A DNA stretch of 64,000 bases, taken from Umezawaea sp042738955 (lineage in GTDB: Bacteria > Actinomycetota > Actinomycetes > Mycobacteriales > Pseudonocardiaceae). Location: the NCBI RefSeq assembly GCF_042738955.1, contig NZ_JBHYHC010000042.1, positions 8,719-72,718 on the forward strand, given 5' to 3'. A program made the translations under genes and the position numbers. Of this stretch, positions 15,753-23,491 are shown one piece after another (positions within the stretch are counted from its first letter, which is position 1; each line of letters begins with the position of its first letter). Under the pieces are notes generated by a model, which was given only the letters and a program-made list of their open reading frames with translations, was not told the DNA's origin and did no database searches.

Positions 15753-17533
15753 CGGTCCCCCACGGCCCGGTTGAGCAGTTCCAGGAACGAGCGGTTGAGC
15801 GCCGCGGTGTCCTTCGGCCGCATCGGGCGGCGCGCCTGGAGCAGCGCGTGCACGTACAGCGACTCCACGGTCAGCTCGACCAGCGCCGGGTCCGACAGCG
15901 CGGCCAGCCTGCGCACCAGCGGGTTGCGGCAGTTCAGCACCAGCTGCTGGCTCGCGGTCGACTCCTCGCCCACGAGCTCGCCGAGCAGTTCCGCCCACAG
16001 CGGGTCGGCGTCGCCGGAGATCTCCTCCGCGTCGCGCTTGCGCTCGCCGTCCACGTTGGAGATCAGCAGCGCGGGCAGCGACACCGGGTCGAAGTCGCGC
16101 GTCACGGCCTCGCAGTCGTGCCGGTCGAGCACCCCGCGCGCCTCGGCGAGCCGCGACCTCAGCTCGGAGTCGAACAGCGCCTCCGGGTGGTCCAGCGCCG
16201 CCAGCAGCTCACCGGGCGCGACTTGGCGCGCGGCCGCCGTGCCGTCCAGCGCCACCAGGCGGTCCAGGATCTCGACGTCGTAGGCGTACCCGGCGTTGAG
16301 CAGGCCGATGCCCTGCGCCTGCGCGACCGGCGCGAGCTGGCGGAACTCGTCCACGTTCGGCACGTACAGGACGGTGCCGTGCACGCGGCGGAACTGCCGC
16401 AGCGGCACCGCGCCCTCGGTCGTCTCGAACGGCAGCCAGCGCTCGACCAGCCGCAGCATCTCGTCGTCCGCGCGCGCCAACGACTTGATGCCGAGGTGGT
16501 GCGCCGACAGCAGCTGCGACGTGCGGTCCGGGTCGGTCGCGTCCAGGCGCACCAACCAGTCCCGCACCTGCTTGCCCAGCTCGTCGCGGACGGCCAGCAG
16601 CGTCTCGTCCTGGTACAGCGACTCGCGGCTCGCGGTCGGCCGCAGCGCGGAGGAGTCGACCACGCAGCGCACGAAGTACGCCCAGTCCGGCAGCAGGCCC
16701 TCGACCCCGTCGCCGACCAGCATCCGCTTCAGGTACACCCGGTGCGACTGGCGCGTGCCGGGGTGGACGCCCTCGGGCAGCACGAACGCGACCCCGGTCA
16801 ACCCGACCGTCGGGACCTCGATCGGGATGGCGTCGAACGGCCGGAACCCGAACAGCCGCTCGCCGTAGTCGGCCATCCGCTCGGACAGGTCGGACCCGGT
16901 CTCCTCCGACCGCCGCGCCCACGGCAGCTCGCCGGTCGTGGCGACCTCGCCCGCGACGTGCACCGCCACCGGCAGCAGGTCCCCGTACTCGGTCACCAGC
17001 GCGCGCACCATGTCCGTCGTCAGCCAGTGCTCGGCGTCGCGGTTCGGCACCAGCTCGATGGTCGTGCCGATCGCGTCGTGCGCGCTGTCGTCGACCTCCA
17101 CCCGGTAGTTGCCGGACGCGTCCGCCGTCCACCGGACCGCCGGTCCACCCCGCGCTGACCGAGTGGTCAACCGGATCTCCTCGGCGACCAGGAAAGCGGA
17201 CAGCATGCCCACCCCGAACTGGCCCAGGAACCCCTGCCTGGCGAACCCCAGGTCGTCCCGCTTGGACGTCCGGCCGAGGGTCGACAGGAGGTCGTGCACC
17301 TCGCGCTCGGACAGCCCGATTCCGGTGTCCGTGACGCGGAGCACACCCCCGGCCGTCTCACTCGGCTCGATCCGCACCTCGGCGGGCGCGTCCGGGTCCA
17401 GCTCGCGGCGCGCGGTGATGGCGTCGACCGCGTTCTGGAGCAGTTCGCGCACGTAGACGCGGGGGCTGCTGTACAGGTGGTGGCTGAGCAGGTCGATCAT
17501 CCCGCGCAGGTCGACGCCGAAGGTGTGGGACAT
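15749..17533 (-). CDS. HSP90-family protein (HtpG-like, divergent)
   Basis: A 594-residue GHKL ATPase of the HSP90 family. ATP-site motifs are intact: LLQNAVDAI with the Mg-binding Asn (residue 34), TDTGIGLS (Asp69) and GFLGQFGVGMLSAF (101-114). The middle domain is recognisable, with SLYQDETLLAVRDELGKQVR, while the C-terminal dimerisation part diverges from classical HtpG. ATG at 17533 is preferred; a GTG at 17548 is an alternative. It is coupled to the large TPR gene, suggesting a chaperone and dedicated partner. It lies at the boundary between the conserved backbone and the oxalate island. Confidence 0.85.
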   Translation of the reverse strand: MSHTFGVDLRGMIDLLSHHLYSSPRVYVRELLQNAVDAITARRELDPDAPAEVRIEPSETAGGVLRVTDTGIGLSEREVHDLLSTLGRTSKRDDLGFARQGFLGQFGVGMLSAFLVAEEIRLTTRSARGGPAVRWTADASGNYRVEVDDSAHDAIGTTIELVPNRDAEHWLTTDMVRALVTEYGDLLPVAVHVAGEVATTGELPWARRSEETGSDLSERMADYGERLFGFRPFDAIPIEVPTVGLTGVAFVLPEGVHPGTRQSHRVYLKRMLVGDGVEGLLPDWAYFVRCVVDSSALRPTASRESLYQDETLLAVRDELGKQVRDWLVRLDATDPDRTSQLLSAHHLGIKSLARADDEMLRLVERWLPFETTEGAVPLRQFRRVHGTVLYVPNVDEFRQLAPVAQAQGIGLLNAGYAYDVEILDRLVALDGTAAARQVAPGELLAALDHPEALFDSELRSRLAEARGVLDRHDCEAVTRDFDPVSLPALLISNVDGERKRDAEEISGDADPLWAELLGELVGEESTASQQLVLNCRNPLVRRLAALSDPALVELTVESLYVHALLQARRPMRPKDTAALNRSFLELLNRAVGDR

Positions 17534-17615
17534 GGGAGTGCAGCTCACCTCGGGGTCGCGTGGCCTGAACCTCCGATCCTAGTGCGCCACGAGCCGGGTG
17601 AGGCCTGCGTTTCCA

Positions 17616-19895
17616 CTACCCGGTCAAGTCGATCAGCTCCACGGGCCCGCCGGTCCACCCCGGAGGCACCACGGCGAGCGCGTCCGCCAACGCGGCCCCC
17701 CACAGCGTGCCCGGTCGGTCATGCCCGACGGGCGTGGCGGTCGAACCGGACACGACGACGGGAACAAGACGCGTGTCCCGAGGATGCGCGACTACGCCTT
17801 CCCGCAGTTCCGCAGTCACCGCGGGCTTGGGCGCGCGCCCCGCCAACGCGCCGAGCAACGGCTCCAGGAGCGTCACGCAGGCCGCCAGGGCGGCGAACGG
17901 ATTCCCCGGCAACCCGACCACGTACCGCCCTCCGGGCAACGCGGCCAACAACTGCGGATGCCCCGGCCGACACTCGACCCCCGCCACCACCACGTCCGCC
18001 CCCAACTCACCCAACACCACCCGAAGGTGATCAGCGGGCCCTTTCGACGTGGCCCCACACACCACGATCACGTCAACGTCATCCCTCCGCAACGCCGTGA
18101 CCAGCGCCTCCACCCGATCCGGCACGTGCACGACCTCCACCAGCTCCGCACCGGCCTTCGCCACGACCCCCGGCACCACCGGCCCGATCGCATCCCGCAC
18201 AAACCCGTCCCCAGGCACCCCGGAGCACACAACTTCATCCCCGGTAACCACCACAGCCACCCGCGCCCGCCGCCGAACCCACAACCAGTCCATCCCCACA
18301 GCAGCCGCCAACCCGAGCACAGCGGACGACACAACGGTCCCGCCGGCCAACAACTCCCGCCCAGCCCCCCAGTCCTCCCCGACAACCCGAATGTGCTGCC
18401 CAGCCCGAACCTCCCCAACCACAGTCATCCCAATCCGCACAGCCCGCTCAACCGGCAACACAGCCTCCGCACCACGGGGAACGGGTGCACCGGTCGCGAT
18501 CCCAACGGCTTGTCCAGGAGCCAGGGTGATGCTGCCCGTGGACCGACTACGGTCGCCAGGATTCTGTATGCAACACGGGTTGGAGGCCTGCGGGCCACCA
18601 GCGGTCAGATGATGAGTGGTGTGCTGCATCGCGGGCCGAGCGGCGGTCTCCGGCCCGACTGCGTGCGACGAAACTGCGGCCGAGTCGACCACGCGTCGAG
18701 GCTCGGCCTCCGAGTCACCCACATGCGGCAGCACCGCTTCCGAGCTGGGCACGCGCTGAGGGCTTGTTTCCCCGGTGGCCACAGGGGGCAGCACCGCTTC
18801 CGGGGCGGGCGTGTGCTGAGAGCCGGTTTCCCCGGTGGCCACGTTCGGTAGGACCGCTTTCGCGGTGGGTTCGTGCTGTGGGGCAGTTGTCAGGGTGGTT
18901 GCGCGTGGTGGGGCTGGGGTGGGTGCGTGCTGAGGATTGGTTTCCGGAGCGAGTGCACGTGGCAGGGCCATGGCCGGAGTGGTCGCGTGTCGGAGGTGGG
19001 TTTCCGAGGTGGCCACAGGCGGCGGGACCGCATCCGAGATGGGCATGTGCTGTGAGGCGGTTGTCGCGGTGGGTGCTTGTGGCAGAGCGGCTTCCAGCGT
19101 GGACGCGTGTCGAAGGTCGGTTTCTGGAGCGGCCAGGTGGGGCGGGACTGTCGTCGGGATGACCGCGCGTGGAGCTGTTGCCAGGGCGGTTGTGTCTGGA
19201 TGGGTTGCCGGAGTGGCGAGGTGGGGCGGGACTGTTGGGCGCGGGGGAGTCGTTGTCGGGGCGATGGGATCCGGAGCGGATTCCTGGGTGGCCGGGTGTC
19301 GAGAAGCCGGTCCCACGCGGGGTGGTGGAGGGGTTGTTGCCTGGGCGGTGGCTTGTGGGGGGATTGTGCTCAGGCGTGGGGTCGCCGCGTTCGTGGTTAC
19401 TGCGTGGCAAGGGGCCGTTTTTGGGGTGGTCGGGTGCGGGGCCCTTGCGTGATGGGTGATCGCCTCCAGTCCGGGTGACGGTGCCGAGAGGGTCGGGGGT
19501 GGCTCACTGCTCCCCACCGTGGCCGGTTCGGGGGTGATGGGTGCTCCGGTGTGCGGGTCTTCGGGTCGAGGCTGGTGGGGGTCGGGTGTCCGGTCTGTCG
19601 CCATCGCCATTTCGGCTGTGAGTCGCTTCGGTGGGCTTGTGTGGGCCGGTCCGTTGCTGGTCTGTCGTGGCAGCGGTGGTTGGCCCGCCAGGATCTCGCC
19701 GATCACGGTCCACGGGGGTGGGCCAGCTACGGCGTAGCCGTCCATTGCTGCTGTGTCGAACGCGGGCATGGGGGTGTGGGCGGTGAGAGGGGTTGCCAGG
19801 GTGGTGCCCAGGGCCTCTGCCAGGGACAGCTTGGTCGGGGGTAGTGGGGTGGCTGTGGTGTGTGCCTGGTGGCGGGCTTCCGGCCAAGTGGTCAT
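17616..19895 (-). CDS. moeA: Molybdopterin molybdenumtransferase with a large repeat insertion
   Basis: MoeA inserts molybdenum into adenylated molybdopterin. Core motifs are present: PAFDTAAMDGYAV (near residue 45), VIGEILAGQ (64-72), LAPGQAVGIATGAPVP (near 455), VVVTGDEV, a SKGPADH segment in place of the usual GxSxGxxD loop, and GLPGNPFAAL. A typical MoeA is about 400 residues; this one is 759. About 380 Pro/Thr/Ala-rich residues, partly 20-residue repeats ending EAVLP, interrupt the protein between residues about 75 and 453. Whether the product is functional is open. ATG at 19895 has a GGGAG site. It diverges from the antiporter across an operator, and would supply cofactor to the formate dehydrogenase. 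Confidence 0.75.
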   Translation of the reverse strand: MTTWPEARHQAHTTATPLPPTKLSLAEALGTTLATPLTAHTPMPAFDTAAMDGYAVAGPPPWTVIGEILAGQPPLPRQTSNGPAHTSPPKRLTAEMAMATDRTPDPHQPRPEDPHTGAPITPEPATVGSSEPPPTLSAPSPGLEAITHHARAPHPTTPKTAPCHAVTTNAATPRLSTIPPQATAQATTPPPPRVGPASRHPATQESAPDPIAPTTTPPRPTVPPHLATPATHPDTTALATAPRAVIPTTVPPHLAAPETDLRHASTLEAALPQAPTATTASQHMPISDAVPPPVATSETHLRHATTPAMALPRALAPETNPQHAPTPAPPRATTLTTAPQHEPTAKAVLPNVATGETGSQHTPAPEAVLPPVATGETSPQRVPSSEAVLPHVGDSEAEPRRVVDSAAVSSHAVGPETAARPAMQHTTHHLTAGGPQASNPCCIQNPGDRSRSTGSITLAPGQAVGIATGAPVPRGAEAVLPVERAVRIGMTVVGEVRAGQHIRVVGEDWGAGRELLAGGTVVSSAVLGLAAAVGMDWLWVRRRARVAVVVTGDEVVCSGVPGDGFVRDAIGPVVPGVVAKAGAELVEVVHVPDRVEALVTALRRDDVDVIVVCGATSKGPADHLRVVLGELGADVVVAGVECRPGHPQLLAALPGGRYVVGLPGNPFAALAACVTLLEPLLGALAGRAPKPAVTAELREGVVAHPRDTRLVPVVVSGSTATPVGHDRPGTLWGAALADALAVVPPGWTGGPVELIDLTG
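18560..19670 (-). repeat. Repeat insertion inside moeA
   Basis: On the minus strand this encodes the Pro/Thr/Ala-rich insertion. The clearest part (18700-18900) consists of 60-nt units encoding a 20-residue repeat of the type VATGETxSQ(H/R)xPxxEAVLP, with degenerate relatives further on. All unit lengths keep the moeA frame open. The inner edge at 18564 carries a CTGTATGCAA motif. Confidence 0.7.
18564..18573 (+). promoter_or_regulatory. CTGTATGCAA motif inside moeA
   Basis: A full match to the island operator motif at the inner boundary of the repeat insertion, within the moeA reading frame. It may be a secondary operator or a relic carried by the inserted DNA. Confidence 0.4.
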
Positions 19896-19931
19896 CTGTG
19901 CGCTCCCGGCGTGGACATCCGGCATAGGCGG

Positions 19932-19964
19932 TGTTATACAAGAGGTTACTTAATACTGTATACG
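19932..19964. promoter_or_regulatory. Divergent operator, moeA / antiporter
   Basis: TGTTATACAAG at 19932 and ATACTGTATACG at 19953-19964 place inverted TATACA and TGTATA half-sites 16 bases apart in the 93-bp gap between moeA (start 19895, leftward) and the MFS antiporter (start 19989, rightward). It matches the motif seen at the other island promoters and probably binds the GntR protein encoded at 34543. Confidence 0.6.
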
Positions 19965-19988
19965 ATCTCCAATGTTGGTGGGTGGAAA

Positions 19989-21278
19989 ATGCCCGAATCA
20001 CAGGAGATGCGGGACGTCTACGGCAGGCGCTACCGCGTTGGCGAGTCCGACCGGGAACTGCTGGGGCGGTCCCGGAACTGGATGTTGTGGCCCGCGTGGG
20101 CGGCGATGCTCGCGGCGGGCGTGCAGCAGTACGGCTTCGGCGCGGTCGTGCCGGTGCTGGTCGACACCCACCCGCTGGCCGACGTGGTGTGGGCGTTGGC
20201 GCTGTGGACGGTGTGCCAGGCCGCCACCGTGTTCCCCGCGATGTGGCTGCGCGACCGGGGCAGGCTCGACCCGGCTCCGGCGGCGGTCGCGGGCGGGGTC
20301 CTGTGCGCGATCGGGTTGGCCACGCTGGGGCACGCGGGCCCGCTGTGGACCGTCTACCTCGGCTACTCGCTGCTCGGCGGCGTCGGCGCGGGCCTGGTGT
20401 ACGCGGCCTGCGTGGGCACGGTGGTCCGCTGGTTCCCCGAACGGGTGGCGGCGAAGGTGGGGGTCGTCAGCGGCGCGTTCGCCTACGGCTGCGTGCCCTT
20501 CGTGATCGCCGCCGGACTTGTACTGCATACAGACAACAGAATGCTGTTCCTCGACACGGCAGCGGCCGTCGTACTGGTCGTCATCGTGGTCGCGGGGGCG
20601 ACGCTGAAGGACCCGCCGAAGCACTGGTGGCCCGCCGACGTGGAGCCGCAGAAGTGGGCACTGGACAAGGCACGGCGGCGTAATCAGTCCGCGGTCCGCC
20701 AGTTCCTCCCGGTCGAAGCCCTGCGCAGCGGAGCGGCGGGCCCGATGTTCGTCGCCGTCGCACTGGCCGCCGCCGTGCTGCTGTTCGACCTCGCCTTCCT
20801 CGCCACGTTCAGCGGCACCCACCTGGCCCTCGGCGCGCTCGCGGCGTGCACGGGCCTGGGCCGCGTGCTCGTCGGCCGCGTCTCCGACCGGCTCGGCCGC
20901 CGCCGCACCTGGTACCTGTCCCTGCTCACCGGCAGCGCCGCCCAGTTCCTGCTGCTCTGGGCGGGCACCCACGACCGCCCGGTCGCCCTCCTGCTCGGCG
21001 CGTGCCTCGCGGGCCTGGGCACGGGCTGCGGCTACACCCTCCTGGTCGCACTGGTCCGCGAGTACTTCGGCGAGGAGAGCGGCTTGCAGAACTTCGGCGT
21101 CCTCTACAGCGCCAAGGCGTTCGGCGGCGTGCTCGGCGTCGGCGTCGCGGGCGCGGTGGTCACGACCCACGGCTACCCGGTGGCGTTCATCGCCGCCGGA
21201 CTGGTCGGCCTCGTCGGCGCGCTGCTCACCAGGGCCCTGACCCAGCCCGGCCGCACCCGACTCCTCCCGACGCCATGA
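19989..21278 (+). CDS. MFS transporter, oxalate/formate antiporter type
   Basis: A 429-residue major facilitator with about 12 hydrophobic segments. The loop between helices 2 and 3 reads WLRDRGRLDPAPA, the corresponding later loop reads LVGRVSDRLGRRRTWY, and the sequence VKVVSGAFAYG-like (AAKVGVVSGAFAYGCVPFV) follows helix 5. This layout is typical of the OxlT/oxalate:formate antiporter subfamily. In this island it would import oxalate and export formate, generating a proton-motive benefit. The ATG at 19989 lies 25 bases after the operator. A TGCATACAG motif lies inside the gene at 20524. The stop overlaps the next start (ATGA). Substrate is assigned from context plus family resemblance. Confidence 0.75.
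   Translation: MPESQEMRDVYGRRYRVGESDRELLGRSRNWMLWPAWAAMLAAGVQQYGFGAVVPVLVDTHPLADVVWALALWTVCQAATVFPAMWLRDRGRLDPAPAAVAGGVLCAIGLATLGHAGPLWTVYLGYSLLGGVGAGLVYAACVGTVVRWFPERVAAKVGVVSGAFAYGCVPFVIAAGLVLHTDNRMLFLDTAAAVVLVVIVVAGATLKDPPKHWWPADVEPQKWALDKARRRNQSAVRQFLPVEALRSGAAGPMFVAVALAAAVLLFDLAFLATFSGTHLALGALAACTGLGRVLVGRVSDRLGRRRTWYLSLLTGSAAQFLLLWAGTHDRPVALLLGACLAGLGTGCGYTLLVALVREYFGEESGLQNFGVLYSAKAFGGVLGVGVAGAVVTTHGYPVAFIAAGLVGLVGALLTRALTQPGRTRLLPTP
20524..20532 (-). promoter_or_regulatory. Operator-like TGCATACAG inside the antiporter gene
   Basis: Reverse-orientation match to the island motif (CTGTATGCA) about 535 bases into the coding sequence. Intragenic operators can act as roadblocks or loop partners. 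It may also be chance, as the codons read a plausible VLHTDN. Confidence 0.3.
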
Positions 21279-21841
21279 CGAGGCTCTCGCGCGGCAGGCA
21301 CCCGACGCCGGGCCACGGCCAGTGCCTGCTGGAACTCGTGTCCACGCTGGCGGGCGAGGTCTGGTCCGACCGCCCCGCCGCCGTCCACCCGGTGCTCGCC
21401 TCGATCGCCAGGGCCGTCAACGACGAGTGCACCGACGAGGGCAGGCAACTGCTCGTGCCGTTCGCCGCCGAACTCCTGCACACGACCCGCGCGCCGACCG
21501 TCGACCTCGTCCTGCACTGCACGACCTTGGCGGGCATCAATCCCGTGCGCGGCAAGCTCTTCGCCCCCACCGTGGTCGCCCACGCGACCAGGGTCGCGGC
21601 CCTCAAGGCGGGGGACCGCCGCGACGAGGTGCTGCACCGACTCCTGGCGGACTGCCTCGCGCTCTGCCGGACCCCGACGACGAACTGGTGGACCAATGGG
21701 ACGAGTGACGACCAGACGGCGAGTGCTCCGCGTGGCGGACGGCAGGGCGACCGCGCGCCCGGACACCCTGACCGTGGAGGAACCGCTGGAGATCCGGGTC
21801 GGCGGCGTCCCGCTGACCGTCACGATGCGCACACCGGGTGA
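21275..21841 (+). CDS. Unknown protein between antiporter and fdhD, probable frameshift near the 3' end
   Basis: Starts at ATG 21275 overlapping the antiporter stop. The first 130 residues look like a real soluble helical protein (GQCLLELVSTLAGEVW, VDLVLHCTTLAGINPVRGKL, DEVLHRLLADCLAL). Read literally it runs to 21841 and overlaps fdhD by 146 bases with a tail of poor coding character. In another frame the same region ends neatly as PDPDDELVDQWDE at 21708, overlapping the fdhD start by 13 bases. That suggests a one-base frameshift near 21650-21670. No known domain is recognised. Membership of the antiporter-fdhD operon suggests a role in oxalate or formate metabolism. Confidence 0.5.
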   Translation: MTRLSRGRHPTPGHGQCLLELVSTLAGEVWSDRPAAVHPVLASIARAVNDECTDEGRQLLVPFAAELLHTTRAPTVDLVLHCTTLAGINPVRGKLFAPTVVAHATRVAALKAGDRRDEVLHRLLADCLALCRTPTTNWWTNGTSDDQTASAPRGGRQGDRAPGHPDRGGTAGDPGRRRPADRHDAHTG

Positions 21842-22535
21842 CGACTTCGACCTGGCGGTGGGGTTCCTGGTCGGCGAGGGCGTGGTCCGGCGGGCGTCGG
21901 ACGTCGCCGGGATCCGCTACTGCGCGGGCGCGACGGCCGACGGCGTCAACACCTACAACGTCCTCGACGTCCACCTCGCGCCCGGTGTCGCGCCGCCGGA
22001 CCCGTCGCTGGAGCGGAACTTCTACACCACGTCGTCCTGCGGCCTGTGCGGCAAGGCGAGCCTGGACGCCGTGCGCACCGCGTCGACGTGGTCGGTCCGC
22101 GACGACCCGCTGCGCGTGGGCCTGCCCGTGCTGTCGTCGCTGCCGGACAAGCTCCGTGCGGCGCAACGGGTGTTCGACCGGACCGGCGGTCTGCACGCGG
22201 CGGGGCTGTTCTCCGCCACGGGCGATCTGCTGTGTCTGCGGGAGGACGTCGGCAGGCACAACGCGGTCGACAAGGTCGTCGGCTGGGCGAGCCGGGCGAA
22301 CTGGCTGCCGATCGCCGGGACCGTGCTGATGGTCAGCGGCCGGGCGTCGTTCGAACTGGTGCAGAAGGCCGTCATGGCCGGGATCCCGATGCTGGCGGCG
22401 GTGTCCGCGCCGTCGTCGCTCGCGGCGGAACTCGCGGCCGAGATGGGGCTGACGCTGGTCGGGTTCCTGCGCGGCACGTCGATGAACGTCTACACGGGCG
22501 CGCACCGCCTCGGGCTGGTGGCGGCCGCCGTGTGA
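21696..22535 (+). CDS. fdhD: Formate dehydrogenase sulfurtransferase/accessory protein FdhD
   Basis: A 279-residue FdhD, which transfers sulfur from the cysteine desulfurase to the bis-MGD molybdenum cofactor to activate formate dehydrogenase. Diagnostic segments are PDTLTVEEPLEIRV, RTPGDDFDLAVGFL, the Cys pair in TTSSCGLCGK (Cys115, Cys118), REDVGRHNAVDKVVG and SGRASFELVQKAVMAG. The N-terminus MGRVTTRRRVLR is the usual one for actinobacterial FdhD, supporting ATG 21696. It is the last gene of the antiporter operon, and its target is the molybdenum formate dehydrogenase at 37.5-42.2 kb. Confidence 0.95.
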   Translation: MGRVTTRRRVLRVADGRATARPDTLTVEEPLEIRVGGVPLTVTMRTPGDDFDLAVGFLVGEGVVRRASDVAGIRYCAGATADGVNTYNVLDVHLAPGVAPPDPSLERNFYTTSSCGLCGKASLDAVRTASTWSVRDDPLRVGLPVLSSLPDKLRAAQRVFDRTGGLHAAGLFSATGDLLCLREDVGRHNAVDKVVGWASRANWLPIAGTVLMVSGRASFELVQKAVMAGIPMLAAVSAPSSLAAELAAEMGLTLVGFLRGTSMNVYTGAHRLGLVAAAV

Positions 22536-22538
22536 GCC

Positions 22539-22566
22539 TTCGGGAGCGCCGTCCCCCGCTCCCGAA
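22539..22566. terminator. Hairpin after fdhD
   Basis: TTCGGGAGC and GCTCCCGAA around a 10-base C-rich loop, starting 4 bases after the fdhD stop. It is followed directly by a second hairpin. Confidence 0.5.
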
Positions 22567-22571
22567 CCCCT

Positions 22572-22604
22572 GCTGGGCCCACCCGTCACCGGGGTGGGCC
22601 CAGC
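22572..22604. terminator. Bidirectional terminator, fdhD / sucD
   Basis: GCTGGGCCCACCC and GGGTGGGCCCAGC form a perfect 13-bp stem with a 7-base loop between the converging fdhD and sucD genes. Confidence 0.7.
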
Positions 22605-22608
22605 GGGT

Positions 22609-23490
22609 TCACGCCTCCAGCACCGCCCGTGCCAGCGCGGCCGCCTCGCCGGGCGTCCGCCCGACCCGGATCCCCGCCGCCTCCAGGGCTTCCTTCTTCG
22701 CCGCGGCCGTGCCGGACGAGCCGGACACGATCGCCCCGGCGTGCCCCATGGTCTTGCCCTCGGGCGCGGTGAACCCGGCCACGTACCCGATGACCGGCTT
22801 GGACACGTTGTCCCGCACGAACTCCGCCGCCCGCTCCTCGGCGTCGCCGCCGATCTCGCCGATCATCACGATCAGCTCGGTCTCCGGGTCCTCCTCGAAC
22901 GCCGCGAGGGCGTCGATGTGCGTCGTGCCCACGATCGGGTCGCCGCCGATGCCGACGCACGTGGAGAACCCGAAGTCCCGCAGCTCGTGCATCAGCTGGT
23001 ACGTCAGGGTTCCCGACTTGGACACGAGCCCGATCCCGCCGGGTTTGGTGATGTCCGCCGGGATGATGCCCGCGTTCGCCTTGCCGGGGGAGATGACGCC
23101 GGGGCAGTTCGGCCCGACGATCCTGGTCCGCCCGGACCTCACCGCGTGCGCCCAGAACGCCGCGGTGTCGTGTACCGGGATGCCCTCGGTGATCACCACC
23201 GCCATGCCGATCCCGGCGTCGACGGCATCGACCACGGCGTCCTTGGCGAACCGCGGCGGCACGAACAGCACGGACACGTCCGCGCCGGTCTTCGCCATCG
23301 CCTCGGCCACGTCCCCGAACACCGGCAGCGACCGCCCGTCGAAGTCGACCGACTGCCCGGCCTTGCGCGCGTTCACCCCGCCCACGACGGTCGTGCCCGC
23401 GGCGAGCATCCGCCGCGTGTGCTTGGTGCCCTCGGAGCCCGTCATGCCCTGCACGACGACTCGGCTGCCCTCGTTGAGGAAGATCGCCAT
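22609..23490 (-). CDS. sucD: Succinate-CoA ligase alpha subunit
   Basis: A 293-residue alpha subunit. The CoA-binding Rossmann domain contains VVVQGMTGSEGTKHTRRML and VNARKAGQSVDFDG. The ligase half contains the phospho-histidine in MGHAGAIVSGS (His250). With SucC it interconverts succinyl-CoA and succinate with nucleotide triphosphate. It follows sucC with one base between stop and start, so the two are one operon. Here it faces away from the oxalate decarboxylase gene under a shared operator. It could make succinyl-CoA to prime CoA transfer to oxalate, rather than serve the TCA cycle alone. That role is inference. Confidence 0.9.
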   Translation of the reverse strand: MAIFLNEGSRVVVQGMTGSEGTKHTRRMLAAGTTVVGGVNARKAGQSVDFDGRSLPVFGDVAEAMAKTGADVSVLFVPPRFAKDAVVDAVDAGIGMAVVITEGIPVHDTAAFWAHAVRSGRTRIVGPNCPGVISPGKANAGIIPADITKPGGIGLVSKSGTLTYQLMHELRDFGFSTCVGIGGDPIVGTTHIDALAAFEEDPETELIVMIGEIGGDAEERAAEFVRDNVSKPVIGYVAGFTAPEGKTMGHAGAIVSGSSGTAAAKKEALEAAGIRVGRTPGEAAALARAVLEA

Positions 23491-23491
23491 C

